From NCBI GenBank assembly GCA_013812565.1, contig JACCTF010000497.1, forward strand, positions 1 to 7,529: a stretch of 7,529 nt of DNA, written 5' to 3'. The notes under the pieces are model-generated. The model was not told where the DNA came from. It saw nothing but the letters and a program-made list of their open reading frames with translations, and ran no database searches. The stretch is from Pyrinomonadaceae bacterium. GTDB lineage: Bacteria; Acidobacteriota; Blastocatellia; Pyrinomonadales; Pyrinomonadaceae. Each line of letters opens with the position of its first letter. Within the stretch, counting starts at the first letter, position 1. A program made the position numbers and the translations under genes. Of this stretch, positions 1 through 5,603 are shown one piece after another.

Positions 1-869
1 CACGTCTGGCCTTTCGATTCTTCGTTTGCCGTTGATGTTCGCTTCTTCATCTTCGACAAGCGTCACAACATACGGATGAATCGGCACGACTATTTTGAGA
101 TTTTCTATGTCCACTCCGGGGAGACAATCTGCCGAATTCAAAACCGCTCTTTTCCCATTAGCGCCGGCGATCTGGTTGTCATCAGCAGCACGCAGTACCA
201 TACGATGTACCCTCCCATCGAACGCGACGCGCGCACGACGGTGAAAGCCGCCGCACTCTATTTCCTCCCTGAGCTGATCCGAGCCGCCGAAACAAACGGC
301 GACGACGCGGAATACCTGATGCCGTTTCTCGTGCAGGACGCCGGTTTCTCGCACATCATCAAAGCTGAGACGGGTATACCAAATCAAGTTTTCGATTTAA
401 TCAAGCGGATCAACACGGAACTGCCGACCGCATCCACGCGCGCTCGCCTCGCGGTCAAGACCTACCTGAAAATGGTTCTCATTCTTTTAGTCAACCATTA
501 CGCCGAGTATCAAGGCACGGGGAGATATTCAACCGCAAACAGCGCGCCATCGAACACCTTCGCCCGATCTTCGAATTCCTCGAAGATCACTACGGCGAAG
601 CGATCACCGTCCGAACCGCGGCCGCGATTGTCGGCCGCAGCAAGTCGGATTTCATGAGATTCTTCAAACAGGTAACCGGACAATCCTTCGTCGCTTACCT
701 TAACCATTTTCGAATCGCCAAAGCTCAGGAGTTGCTCGCGAATACAGATAAATCGATTTCAGAGGTGAGCCAAGAGGTGGGCTTTTGCGATCAAAGCTAT
801 TTCGGTTTGATGTTCCGCAAACTCACCCACACAACGCCCCTTCACTATAAGAATCACCTTCGCAATTAG
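1..869 (+). pseudogene. AraC-family transcriptional regulator, 5'-truncated by the window edge and frameshifted
   Basis: A cytoplasmic DNA-binding regulator with an N-terminal cupin sensor and a C-terminal AraC/XylS domain. The first frame is open from base 1, and the residues before the ATG at 76 (FDKRHNIRMNRHDYFEIFY) already look like the conserved cupin start, so the true start lies upstream. The cupin part covers about 60-230 (HDYFEIFYVHSGE, then SAGDLVVI). At 519-522 the coding frame moves by one base. The second frame, from GAG at 522, reads EIFNRKQRAIEHLRPIFEFL and continues into the DNA-binding domain: first helix-turn-helix about 600-680, linker helix FRIAKAQELLAN, second helix-turn-helix about 753-821 (SISEVSQEVGFCDQSYFG), stop TAG at 867. 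Joined, the two frames give about 290 residues, normal for the family. The break separates sensor from DNA-binding domain, so as written the gene is dead. A sequencing error is equally possible. Its target is unknown. Confidence 0.85.
519..522 (+). other. Frameshift site in the AraC-family gene (GGGG run)
   Basis: Upstream residues HYAEYQGTG are read in the frame of position 520, and downstream residues EIFNRKQ in the frame of position 522. Adding one G to the four-G run restores a continuous protein with a sensible junction (GTG-EIFNRK). This points to a one-base deletion or a homopolymer miscall. Confidence 0.75.
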
Positions 870-879
870 CGGCCGTCCA

Positions 880-1027
880 TAGTTAAATGAAGCGTGCGGT
901 CGATTCTCTCCCTAGATCTCTGTGTCTCAGTGGTGAAGGAACTGTTACTCACCACAGAGGCACAGAGAAGTCACAGAGGTTCACAGAGAAATCCACTATC
1001 GAGTTACACGCACGCTTCTGTTAACTA
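880..1027. repeat. Small terminal-inverted-repeat (MITE-like) element with CACAGAG repeats
   Basis: Outer arms 880-898 (TAGTTAAATGAAGCGTGCG) and 1009-1027 are reverse complements at 17 of 19 positions, and both ends finish in TA. Inside lies a second inverted repeat (917-936 with 949-968, 18 of 20 matching, 12-base loop). Four direct CACAGAG units follow, starting at 953, 961, 972 and 982. No protein is encoded. The length of 148 bp, terminal inverted repeats and TA ends resemble a non-autonomous element of a TA-targeting transposase (IS630/Tc1-mariner type), but the family is an inference. It fills the convergent gap between the regulator stop and the stop codon at 1031, where its hairpins could also end transcription from both sides. 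Confidence 0.6.
917..968. terminator. Long imperfect hairpin between convergent genes, possible bidirectional terminator
   Basis: Arms 917-936 and 949-968 pair over 20 bases with two mismatches around a 12-base loop. The hairpin sits between two converging genes. No proper T-run follows on either strand, so a factor-independent terminator is not proven. It is part of the larger inverted-repeat element. Confidence 0.35.
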
Positions 1028-1030
1028 CGT

Positions 1031-2992
1031 TCAACCGCCGAAGTCAATCCGGAGCACCTCAAAGGGAAGAAGATCAATCTCGAATCGGCTGCCGGAACTT
1101 TGCATCGGAGAGTCAGAAGAATGTGATGGCTCTCTAAAATCCTCCGGCGACAGAATCGCCGCTTCCGCATTCGTCTCATTCAAACGTCTGACACGCAACT
1201 GCTCGCCGAGGTTTTGAATAGTCACCGCTTGGGTTAGCGAAGTCATATTGGCAAGCACAACTCGTGTCTTACCATCTTTGTAAAGAGCAAAGCCGTCAAC
1301 CTTCAGCGGCTCATCGGATTTTGTTGGAACCACCACGCCGCCCGCAAATTCGCCGAAGTCTGCGAGCACGTGATAAAGCGGAAAGACCGAGCCCGGCAGC
1401 GAACGAAATTGGTTTGGCCTCGGAGAACCCGTTTCCCTCTCCATCACGCCGCGCCAACCGCTTGTCTCATAATAGGTGACGCTATGAACGCCGCTCTCGG
1501 CCAGATATTTCAAGCTGCCTGCTGTCCACCCCGCGCCGAACAGCGACATCTGCCGCACATCTACCTCGTCGGGTAATTGATCCGTTGTTGGCTCAAGTGC
1601 CGGGTCATTCACGTTCGGATTAAATCGCGCCTTGAGGGTGACTGGACCAACCGCGAGCGGCACATCGCCGATGAATTGACGAGCGCTCACGACCGTCTCG
1701 GCTTGTGACTGTAGGTTCTCAACCAGCGTGGAGTTATCGAAAGCATGAACCTGCGGATTGATCGAGTAGCTTACAAAATCCATCAGAGATGTGACGGGAC
1801 GCTCTCGATTCAGTTCAGTGAAATAACGGTTTGTGCCGCCGCCGATTTTGGCTGCCAGGTCGTAGCTTTCGAGATACCGCCGGGCGAGCTTGATCCATCG
1901 TTCACTTGTCACTTTCTCGCCACTATGAAAGACGAGCCAAGCCCCGACGGGCGGCTTTACCCCTTCGAGCACGCCGCTTAGTAACTGTAATTCTTCGTTA
2001 CCCGCGTCGGAAAGAATCAACGCAATCTCCAGCCGTATACCGAGCGCCTGTGCTTCGGCGGTGGCCCGCCTTAAGCTCTGTTGATAATCAGCCCCGGCTA
2101 GATTCAGCTCCACACGCAAATGCGAAAGGTTCAACTGTCTGAGGCGTGACACTTCACGTTCGCTTAACGGCTGGACGTGACTGGCAACCCCCAACCCGAC
2201 ACGCGGAAGCGTAATGGAAGATGGTTTATCGACTGTAAAGCCAACTCTTGAGCGCGCAGACGACTTCGTGCGTTGTATAGGAATCTCCCCCGACTGCGAG
2301 AGCACAACCGACTGCGTGATGATCGTGCCCTGTTTGATTTCCACGGGGAACGGTCGGCTGAGCGGCGTGCAGTAAGTTTTATAAGAGGCGTCACTCCAGT
2401 TGCGCTGATCCTCCATCTCGAAGATGTCGCCCGCGAACTGAACTATGGCCGAGATACCGGGAACCACCTCGTGTGAGATAGCGCGTATGTTCGTGAACGG
2501 TTGGTGCGGTGAGATGTACTGAGGGAAGCGACCCTCGACCGCAGCACCATCGTCCGCCGATTCGATGATGCACGGCCGACCGGCACACCCCTCTATCGGA
2601 TGCAGCACGCAGAATCCGATGCGATTGCGCAGAAAGGTTGAAAGAGCTTTCCCTTCCATCGTAAATGTAACTGTTCCCTGTGCATCACCTTTGATTGTAC
2701 CTCTCCAACGAAACTCGACCTCACGCAACTTATGCTCGGCTTCGTAAGTGATATGAAATGATTCGTCGTCAGACTCAATTCGCAGATCAGAGATAAGGGG
2801 AACCACTATGTCCCAGTTGTGATCGCGGACGGCCACGTACACACGACGTAGAATCTCGCGCTCACCGAGTCGTATGTAGCGCACCGACCCATCTTCAAAG
2901 ATCAATGATAAAGGGCCAGCCTGAAGCATCCTTTGTTCAGGAAGCGGCTGATCTGTTCCGTGGTAGAGAACTGTTAGCGGCAAACGTTCCAT
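1031..2992 (-). CDS. D-apionate lactonase (ApnL)-like protein with a GH-like TIM barrel
   Basis: 653 residues from the ATG at 2992, preceded by GAGG at a 5-base spacing. A TTG 12 codons upstream would lengthen it but has no good ribosome site. Residues 1-235 form a beta-rich N-terminal domain containing FEMEDQRNWSDASYKTY at 191-207 and RNRIGFCVLHPIEG at 122-135. Both match what I remember of ApnL-family proteins (D-apionate lactonases of apiose catabolism). Residues about 265-510 look like a TIM barrel (HLRVELNLA 291-299, GGGTNRYFTELNR 384-396, YSINPQVHAFDN 409-420, VTYYET 505-510). Residues 560-653 form a small C-terminal beta domain. E393 and E509 sit roughly where clan-A glycosidases keep catalytic glutamates, which is an inference. 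There is no signal peptide, so it should be cytoplasmic. No apionate-pathway partner (RLP-like, kinase, oxidase) is in the window, so the substrate is open. Family fairly sure, reaction not. Confidence 0.7.
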   Translation of the reverse strand: MERLPLTVLYHGTDQPLPEQRMLQAGPLSLIFEDGSVRYIRLGEREILRRVYVAVRDHNWDIVVPLISDLRIESDDESFHITYEAEHKLREVEFRWRGTIKGDAQGTVTFTMEGKALSTFLRNRIGFCVLHPIEGCAGRPCIIESADDGAAVEGRFPQYISPHQPFTNIRAISHEVVPGISAIVQFAGDIFEMEDQRNWSDASYKTYCTPLSRPFPVEIKQGTIITQSVVLSQSGEIPIQRTKSSARSRVGFTVDKPSSITLPRVGLGVASHVQPLSEREVSRLRQLNLSHLRVELNLAGADYQQSLRRATAEAQALGIRLEIALILSDAGNEELQLLSGVLEGVKPPVGAWLVFHSGEKVTSERWIKLARRYLESYDLAAKIGGGTNRYFTELNRERPVTSLMDFVSYSINPQVHAFDNSTLVENLQSQAETVVSARQFIGDVPLAVGPVTLKARFNPNVNDPALEPTTDQLPDEVDVRQMSLFGAGWTAGSLKYLAESGVHSVTYYETSGWRGVMERETGSPRPNQFRSLPGSVFPLYHVLADFGEFAGGVVVPTKSDEPLKVDGFALYKDGKTRVVLANMTSLTQAVTIQNLGEQLRVRRLNETNAEAAILSPEDFREPSHSSDSPMQSSGSRFEIDLLPFEVLRIDFGG

Positions 2993-2997
2993 AGAAG

Positions 2998-3001
2998 CCT
3001 C
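2998..3001 (-). promoter_or_regulatory. Ribosome binding site deciding the start of the ApnL-like gene
   Basis: GAGG on the minus strand, five bases before the ATG at 2992. The upstream TTG at 3028 has no comparable site, so the ATG is preferred. No convincing -35/-10 pair was found upstream, in 3002-3120. Confidence 0.6.
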
Positions 3002-3109
3002 GGCACGATAAAGAAAGCAAAAGGACAATGGTTCTTGAGTTTAGTCGGTAGTGCGTCTAGTAAATCCAAAGTTCATATCTAAATCAGAACATCTGCCCCC
3101 TCTCCCGTG

Positions 3110-3122
3110 GCACATGATGTGC
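3110..3122. repeat. 13-bp palindrome GCACATGATGTGC
   Basis: A perfect palindrome around a central G at 3116, lying directly after the TAG (3124-3126) of the small minus-strand ORF and about 120 bases upstream of the ApnL-like start codon. The size fits an operator for a dimeric regulator or a small hairpin. A single copy was seen, so no regulator can be assigned. Confidence 0.35.
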
Positions 3123-3123
3123 A

Positions 3124-3225
3124 CTACTTATCACCGGCAAGCACGGAGCTTACCAAAGCCTGTGACCCCGCCGCCATCACTCCTCTGAGCGTGGCCTGCC
3201 GCTGCGCCAGTCTCCTACCGAGCAT
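3124..3225 (-). CDS. Possible 33-aa small protein
   Basis: ATG at 3225, stop TAG at 3124-3126, peptide beginning MLGRRLAQRQATLRGVMAAG and ending in SSVLAGDK. It has a perfect AGGAGG (3236-3241) ten bases before the ATG. The N-terminal half is arginine-rich, and the C-terminal half is small-residue and mildly hydrophobic, like a short amphipathic helix. I do not recognise a family. It lies between a perfect hairpin upstream and a palindrome downstream. A frame this short can arise by chance, so the Shine-Dalgarno match is the only real support. Confidence 0.25.
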   Translation of the reverse strand: MLGRRLAQRQATLRGVMAAGSQALVSSVLAGDK

Positions 3226-3252
3226 CCCAGCCTATCCTCCTACCTTATACGT

Positions 3253-3277
3253 GAACCCGGCCTAATCCGCCGGGTTC
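3253..3277. terminator. Perfect 9-bp hairpin (GAACCCGGC / GCCGGGTTC)
   Basis: Arms 3253-3261 and 3269-3277 pair perfectly around a seven-base loop CTAATCC. No T-run follows on either strand, so it is only terminator-like. It stands between the two candidate small ORFs and could equally be a leader structure or the end of a decayed element. Confidence 0.4.
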
Positions 3278-3309
3278 TCCTGCGTTTACAGGCTCTTTCC
3301 TGAAGGAAG

Positions 3310-3378
3310 ATGAGCAGTATGCGTCCGCTCACTCGCAAGCAGAAAGCTGTCGTGCGTCAAATTGACAGCATGGGTTGA
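3310..3378 (+). CDS. Possible 22-aa peptide with a LexA-like N-terminal motif, perhaps a remnant
   Basis: ATG at 3310 (or the in-frame ATG at 3319), stop TGA at 3376-3378. The peptide RPLTRKQKAVVRQIDSMG recalls the first helix of LexA-type repressors, which begin with LTxRQ followed by a hydrophobic helix. It stops there, and no later frame restores the LexA wing or protease domain. A purine stretch AAGGAAG lies just upstream, too close to the first ATG but 9-10 bases from the second. It may be a broken gene fragment, a leader peptide or chance. Confidence 0.2.
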   Translation: MSSMRPLTRKQKAVVRQIDSMG

Positions 3379-3458
3379 GGGCGGGTACGGCAAAGTTTGT
3401 TACTCCGGAAGTGACGTTTTATGGCTCTCCCGAGTTATTGGTGGCGTTGGAAAGATTA

Positions 3459-3490
3459 GGGGCGTGCCGCCTCAATGGCCGGCACGCCCC
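3459..3490 (-). terminator. GC-rich hairpin downstream of the cupredoxin gene
   Basis: Arms 3459-3469 (GGGGCGTGCCG) and 3480-3490 pair perfectly over 11 bases around a 10-base loop. It lies 43 bases after the cupredoxin stop codon. On the minus strand it is followed by TAATCTTTCC, a weak T-rich tail. This best fits a terminator of the cupredoxin transcript. Confidence 0.6.
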
Positions 3491-3533
3491 CAATCGCGGT
3501 CGCTGCCGCTCAGGCTCGCAACAGCGCGCTCCG

Positions 3534-4103
3534 CTAGGGCAGTACCTTAACGTAGCCGTACATGCCCTCTTGGAAGTGCGGCAGTACCCCGCAGATCACC
3601 AGATAGGTTCCCGGCTCGGCGAAGTGCACCACCTCGACGCGGTCAATTACCGGCAGCAGCACTCTCGGATCCGGCCCTCTGTAGATCCTCCTGTTCGGGT
3701 CGGCGATCAGCGGCACCTGCGGAAGCGGGGGCGGCGGCGGCGGGGCGATCAGGCTCGTGTTGATGTCCTCGGGTTTCGTTCCGTCGTCGTAGATAAGCAC
3801 TTGATGCAGGCCTGCGATGATGAAGTTCACCGTGCCGCCAGCCCTGATCCTAGCTACCTGGGGCACCAACACGTGGTGGTTAGCGGGGGGCGGTGACACG
3901 TTCGGGAATCTGTCGAGCGGCGGCGTCGTCATCCACGCGCCGAAGCTGACGGTGGCGCTGCTTAAAGGGCCGCTTTCGGCTCGCGCCGTGCCGGCGGTTG
4001 TATTGTGGGTGTGTTGACCGTGGGCCACCACGAGGTAAGTGGTCACCGCGACGGCGAGGACGGCTGCGGAGCAAAGGATCGTGAGGCGTAAGCGTTTCGT
4101 CAT
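3534..4103 (-). CDS. Membrane-targeted cupredoxin (type-1 blue copper protein)
   Basis: 189 residues from the ATG at 4103, with AGAGGA eight bases upstream. The frame stays open to 4310, but that stretch lies in the leader and is not protein-like. Residues 1-28 form a signal peptide or anchor (MTKRLRLTILCSAAVLAVAV), so the protein should work outside the inner membrane. The cupredoxin fold covers about 80-189. The predicted copper ligands are complete: H100 (AGLHQVLIYD), C171, H176 and M181 (CGVLPHFQEGM near the C-terminus). C-x4-H-x4-M is wider than the C-x2-H-x4-M of plastocyanin. Between the first ligand and the last strands lies an insert of about 50 residues with six prolines in a row (121-126), which is unusual. 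A short-range electron carrier or copper-binding role is inferred from the family. No oxidase or cytochrome gene is nearby. It has its own promoter and terminator, so it is probably monocistronic. Confidence 0.8.
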   Translation of the reverse strand: MTKRLRLTILCSAAVLAVAVTTYLVVAHGQHTHNTTAGTARAESGPLSSATVSFGAWMTTPPLDRFPNVSPPPANHHVLVPQVARIRAGGTVNFIIAGLHQVLIYDDGTKPEDINTSLIAPPPPPPLPQVPLIADPNRRIYRGPDPRVLLPVIDRVEVVHFAEPGTYLVICGVLPHFQEGMYGYVKVLP

Positions 4104-4111
4104 CTTGATTT

Positions 4112-4117
4112 TCCTCT
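4112..4117 (-). promoter_or_regulatory. Ribosome binding site of the cupredoxin gene
   Basis: AGAGGA on the minus strand, eight bases before the ATG at 4103. It selects this start over the longer open frame reaching 4310. Confidence 0.7.
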
Positions 4118-4147
4118 TTTCAAGTTGGGGTTGCGTGTTGTCTCCAA

Positions 4148-4206
4148 GCATTCCGCTGCGAAATAGCTGTGGCAGTTCCCCTATGGCATTTCCGTCGCGG
4201 AATAGC
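4148..4206 (-). repeat. Two tandem mini-hairpins in the cupredoxin 5' leader
   Basis: Read on the minus strand, 4206-4186 is GCTATTCCGCGACGGAAATGC and 4167-4148 is GCTATTTCGCAGCGGAATGC, an imperfect direct repeat with a 38-base period. Each copy contains a 5-bp stem around a three-base loop (TTCCG-CGA-CGGAA and TTTCG-CAG-CGGAA). The one stem difference, C to T, keeps pairing as G-U. Both lie in the transcribed leader implied by the promoter, which suggests an RNA element or a pair of operator sites. Confidence 0.5.
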
Positions 4207-4224
4207 GAACCGGGGAAGGGCGAG

Positions 4225-4238
4225 CACCCGAAGGGGTG
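4225..4238 (-). repeat. Small stem-loop CACCCCTTCGGGTG in the cupredoxin leader
   Basis: A 5-bp stem (CACCC/GGGTG) with a CTTC loop, about 30 bases after the predicted transcription start. Together with the two mini-hairpins it makes the 160-base leader unusually structured. Confidence 0.4.
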
Positions 4239-4272
4239 ACCGGATGTGGCGCGGCGAGGGATGGACGGCGCG

Positions 4273-4301
4273 CTTATATACCAGCGCCAGCGGTGAGTCA
4301 A
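4273..4301 (-). promoter_or_regulatory. Sigma-70-type promoter of the cupredoxin gene
   Basis: Minus strand: -35 TTGACT at 4301-4296, a 17-base spacer, and -10 TATAAG at 4278-4273. Transcription would start near 4266 and give a leader of roughly 160 bases before the ATG at 4103. It is the clearest promoter in the window. Confidence 0.65.
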
Positions 4302-4423
4302 GGTCTCCACGGCGACGCGAATGCTCCAGAGCCTAAAATAGAGACACGGCAGCCCGCGTCACCAAAAGTGCGGAAGGATCGTTTTATGTTGAGCTTCCCT
4401 TCTGCTCGCGGTCATCGCTTTGC

Positions 4424-5026
4424 TCACCCCACCAGGCACAAATACTTCCATAAGCGATAGCGAAATAATCTCGGCACGGTGTACCACGTCAGATGCCATC
4501 CCTCGCCTGTCAACCACCACGACCAGCAGCTCCAGTGACCACGAGAGGCAGCGTGATAATCGTAGATCTCAATTCCTTCTCCTTGCCAAGCGCGCTTCGC
4601 CGTGAGATGCGCACGGATGCCTTCAAAGTCTGACATGACGAGGACGACCGTCTTGAAGCGATGCTGCCGGATAATTGGTAAAGCAAACTCGGCGTTCTCG
4701 GCCGTGTTCGTTGCTCGGTCTTCAATTAGAATACGTTCGGGGGGAGCACCTCGCTCAATCAGTTTCACACGGAACCACTCGGCCTCCGTCATGTTTGCAC
4801 CGGGCACAACAACGCCGCCGCTCACGATGATGTAATGCACCATCCCGCGATGAAAGAGGTGGGCGGCTGTCTCCCAGCGCGTTTGTGCTTTCCAAGCTAA
4901 GCCTGTCCCAAACACGAGGGCGACATCGGCTGTATCAGAAGGCAGGCGGCGTCTATCAAGAAAGTGGCCGAGCAAGATTAGCAGCAGAATGATGGAACCG
5001 ATCAAACCAACTACACAGATGAACAT
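4424..5026 (-). CDS. DUF218 (YdcF/SanA/ElyC-like) membrane-anchored protein
   Basis: 200 residues from the ATG at 5026. A TTG at 5044 and GTGs at 5038/5035 are in frame, so the start is uncertain. A GGGAGTGGTGGG stretch precedes the ATG. Residues 2-21 form one hydrophobic segment, followed by the DUF218 domain at about 33-155: DVALVFGTG (34-42), YIIVSGGVVVPG (65-76), the family's TEAEW-x5-LIERG-x3-ERILIEDRATNTAENA run (80-112) and VVLVMSDF (127-134). DUF218 proteins are linked to envelope functions such as vancomycin sensitivity (SanA) and lipid-carrier or enterobacterial common antigen metabolism (ElyC), but their reaction is mostly unknown. The C-terminal 40 residues are rich in Trp, Tyr and Arg (HWSCWSWW at 164-171). 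It starts 30 bases after the stop of the small membrane protein, so the two probably share an mRNA. Confidence 0.8.
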   Translation of the reverse strand: MFICVVGLIGSIILLLILLGHFLDRRRLPSDTADVALVFGTGLAWKAQTRWETAAHLFHRGMVHYIIVSGGVVVPGANMTEAEWFRVKLIERGAPPERILIEDRATNTAENAEFALPIIRQHRFKTVVLVMSDFEGIRAHLTAKRAWQGEGIEIYDYHAASRGHWSCWSWWLTGEGWHLTWYTVPRLFRYRLWKYLCLVG

Positions 5027-5056
5027 CCAGCCCACCACTCCCAAAACTTTTATTCA

Positions 5057-5521
5057 TCACTTCGTGGTCATCGCTTGACGATACAAGTTGTATAACTCAA
5101 CGAGCCGGTCGGCGGAAGACGGATCGCTGCGGGCGAGCAGCGTAATCATGTCGTCGCGATTCGCGAGCACCGCACGCAGGTTGTTTTGCTGTGATTGGCT
5201 GTAGGCTGAATTGCTTCCGCGCTCGATTTCACTGCGCAAATTTGTAAAGAACTCGCTTGCCGCTTGGCGCGATGGTTCATACTCGCCGCGTCTGGCATCG
5301 ATCACCGCGTTAGCCAATGTGTTCTGCACTTGACTCGTGCGTAAGATGGCGCGCGTCGCGTCAAGCTCGCGCGCATGTTCGCGCGCTGTGAGCCACATCG
5401 GCACCAGTCCCAACAGAAACACGGTGAGGAGCACGCCCGCATAAACCCCCGTGCGCCTCAACCATGAGTTTGATCCCGCTGATTTGCTCTCTGTAATTCG
5501 ACTGTGTTTCGCTTCGCTCAT
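5057..5521 (-). CDS. One-pass membrane protein of unknown function
   Basis: 154 residues from the ATG at 5521, with a strong GGAGGA eight bases upstream. The first 23 residues are polar and end in LRR. One membrane segment follows at 24-44 (TGVYAGVLLTVFLLGLVPMW). The rest (45-154) is charged, Gln/Arg/Glu-rich and almost certainly helical: AREHARELDATRAILRTSQ, then RGEYEPSRQAASEFFTNLRS, then LLARSDPSSADRLVELYNLY. The positive-inside rule puts this helical part in the periplasm. Such a layout suits a scaffold or sensor-like helical bundle, but I do not recognise a named family. It sits 82 bases after the GH2 stop and 30 bases before the DUF218 start, so it likely shares a transcript at least with DUF218. 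Confidence 0.75.
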   Translation of the reverse strand: MSEAKHSRITESKSAGSNSWLRRTGVYAGVLLTVFLLGLVPMWLTAREHARELDATRAILRTSQVQNTLANAVIDARRGEYEPSRQAASEFFTNLRSEIERGSNSAYSQSQQNNLRAVLANRDDMITLLARSDPSSADRLVELYNLYRQAMTTK

Positions 5522-5529
5522 TTGAATGA

Positions 5530-5535
5530 TCCTCC
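5530..5535 (-). promoter_or_regulatory. Strong ribosome binding site of the small membrane protein
   Basis: GGAGGA on the minus strand, eight bases before the ATG at 5521. It is the best Shine-Dalgarno match among the recognised long genes. The 82-base gap upstream (5522-5603) shows no terminator hairpin and no convincing promoter, so co-transcription with the GH2 gene is possible. Confidence 0.6.
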
Positions 5536-5603
5536 AATATGTTTGAGGTCGTGGCTCACTCTCGTTGATAAAATTTAACGTGGGATTTGGAAATCATGTC
5601 GGG

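Larger units (their letters stand above)
2993..3533. other. 540-bp intergenic region without a convincing long gene
   Basis: It holds the short leader of the ApnL-like gene (about 2993-3100), a 13-bp palindrome at 3110-3122, a possible 33-codon ORF on the minus strand (3124-3225), a perfect hairpin at 3253-3277, a possible 22-codon ORF on the plus strand (3310-3378) and a GC-rich hairpin at 3459-3490 after the cupredoxin gene. No tRNA, insertion-sequence gene or recognised RNA family was seen. It could be decayed sequence or carry a small structured RNA. Confidence 0.6.
4104..4423. other. 320-bp intergenic region upstream of the cupredoxin gene
   Basis: Its left half (4104-4266) is the predicted structured leader of the cupredoxin mRNA, and 4273-4301 is the promoter. 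Nothing specific was found in 4302-4423, which follows the DUF218 stop codon. No clear terminator of the upstream transcript was seen there, so some read-through into the cupredoxin gene is possible. Confidence 0.6.

Noticed and set aside
515..530. Programmed -1 ribosomal frameshift in the AraC gene
   Set aside because: The site is GGCACGGGGAGA with no X-XXY-YYZ heptamer and no clear downstream stimulator. AraC regulators are not known to need frameshifting. A mutation or sequencing error is simpler.
950..990. CACAGAG units as a CRISPR-like array
   Set aside because: Units are only 7 bases with spacings of 8-11, with no spacers and no cas genes. They belong to an inverted-repeat element.
894..1217. 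Open frame of 107 codons on the plus strand
   Set aside because: It runs through the CACAGAG inverted-repeat element and then antisense to the ApnL-like gene, with no ribosome site or motif.
2993..3028. TTG start 12 codons upstream of the ApnL-like ATG
   Set aside because: The extra residues (SFCFLYRAEAS) do not resemble the family start, and only the ATG at 2992 has a GAGG at the right distance.
3375..3896. Open frame of 173 codons on the plus strand
   Set aside because: It is antisense to the cupredoxin gene, whose copper-binding motifs and ribosome site are clear, and its translation is Arg/His-rich with no recognisable domain. A shadow of the GC-rich gene.
4104..4310. 69-codon N-terminal extension of the cupredoxin frame
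   Set aside because: It would overlap the promoter at 4273-4301 and place the signal peptide in the middle of the protein. The ATG at 4103 has a good ribosome site.
4960..5057. Short minus-strand ORF from ATG 5057-5055 overlapping the TGA of the small membrane protein
   Set aside because: It stops after about 32 codons in a frame different from DUF218 and covers the DUF218 membrane segment. The overlap looks accidental.
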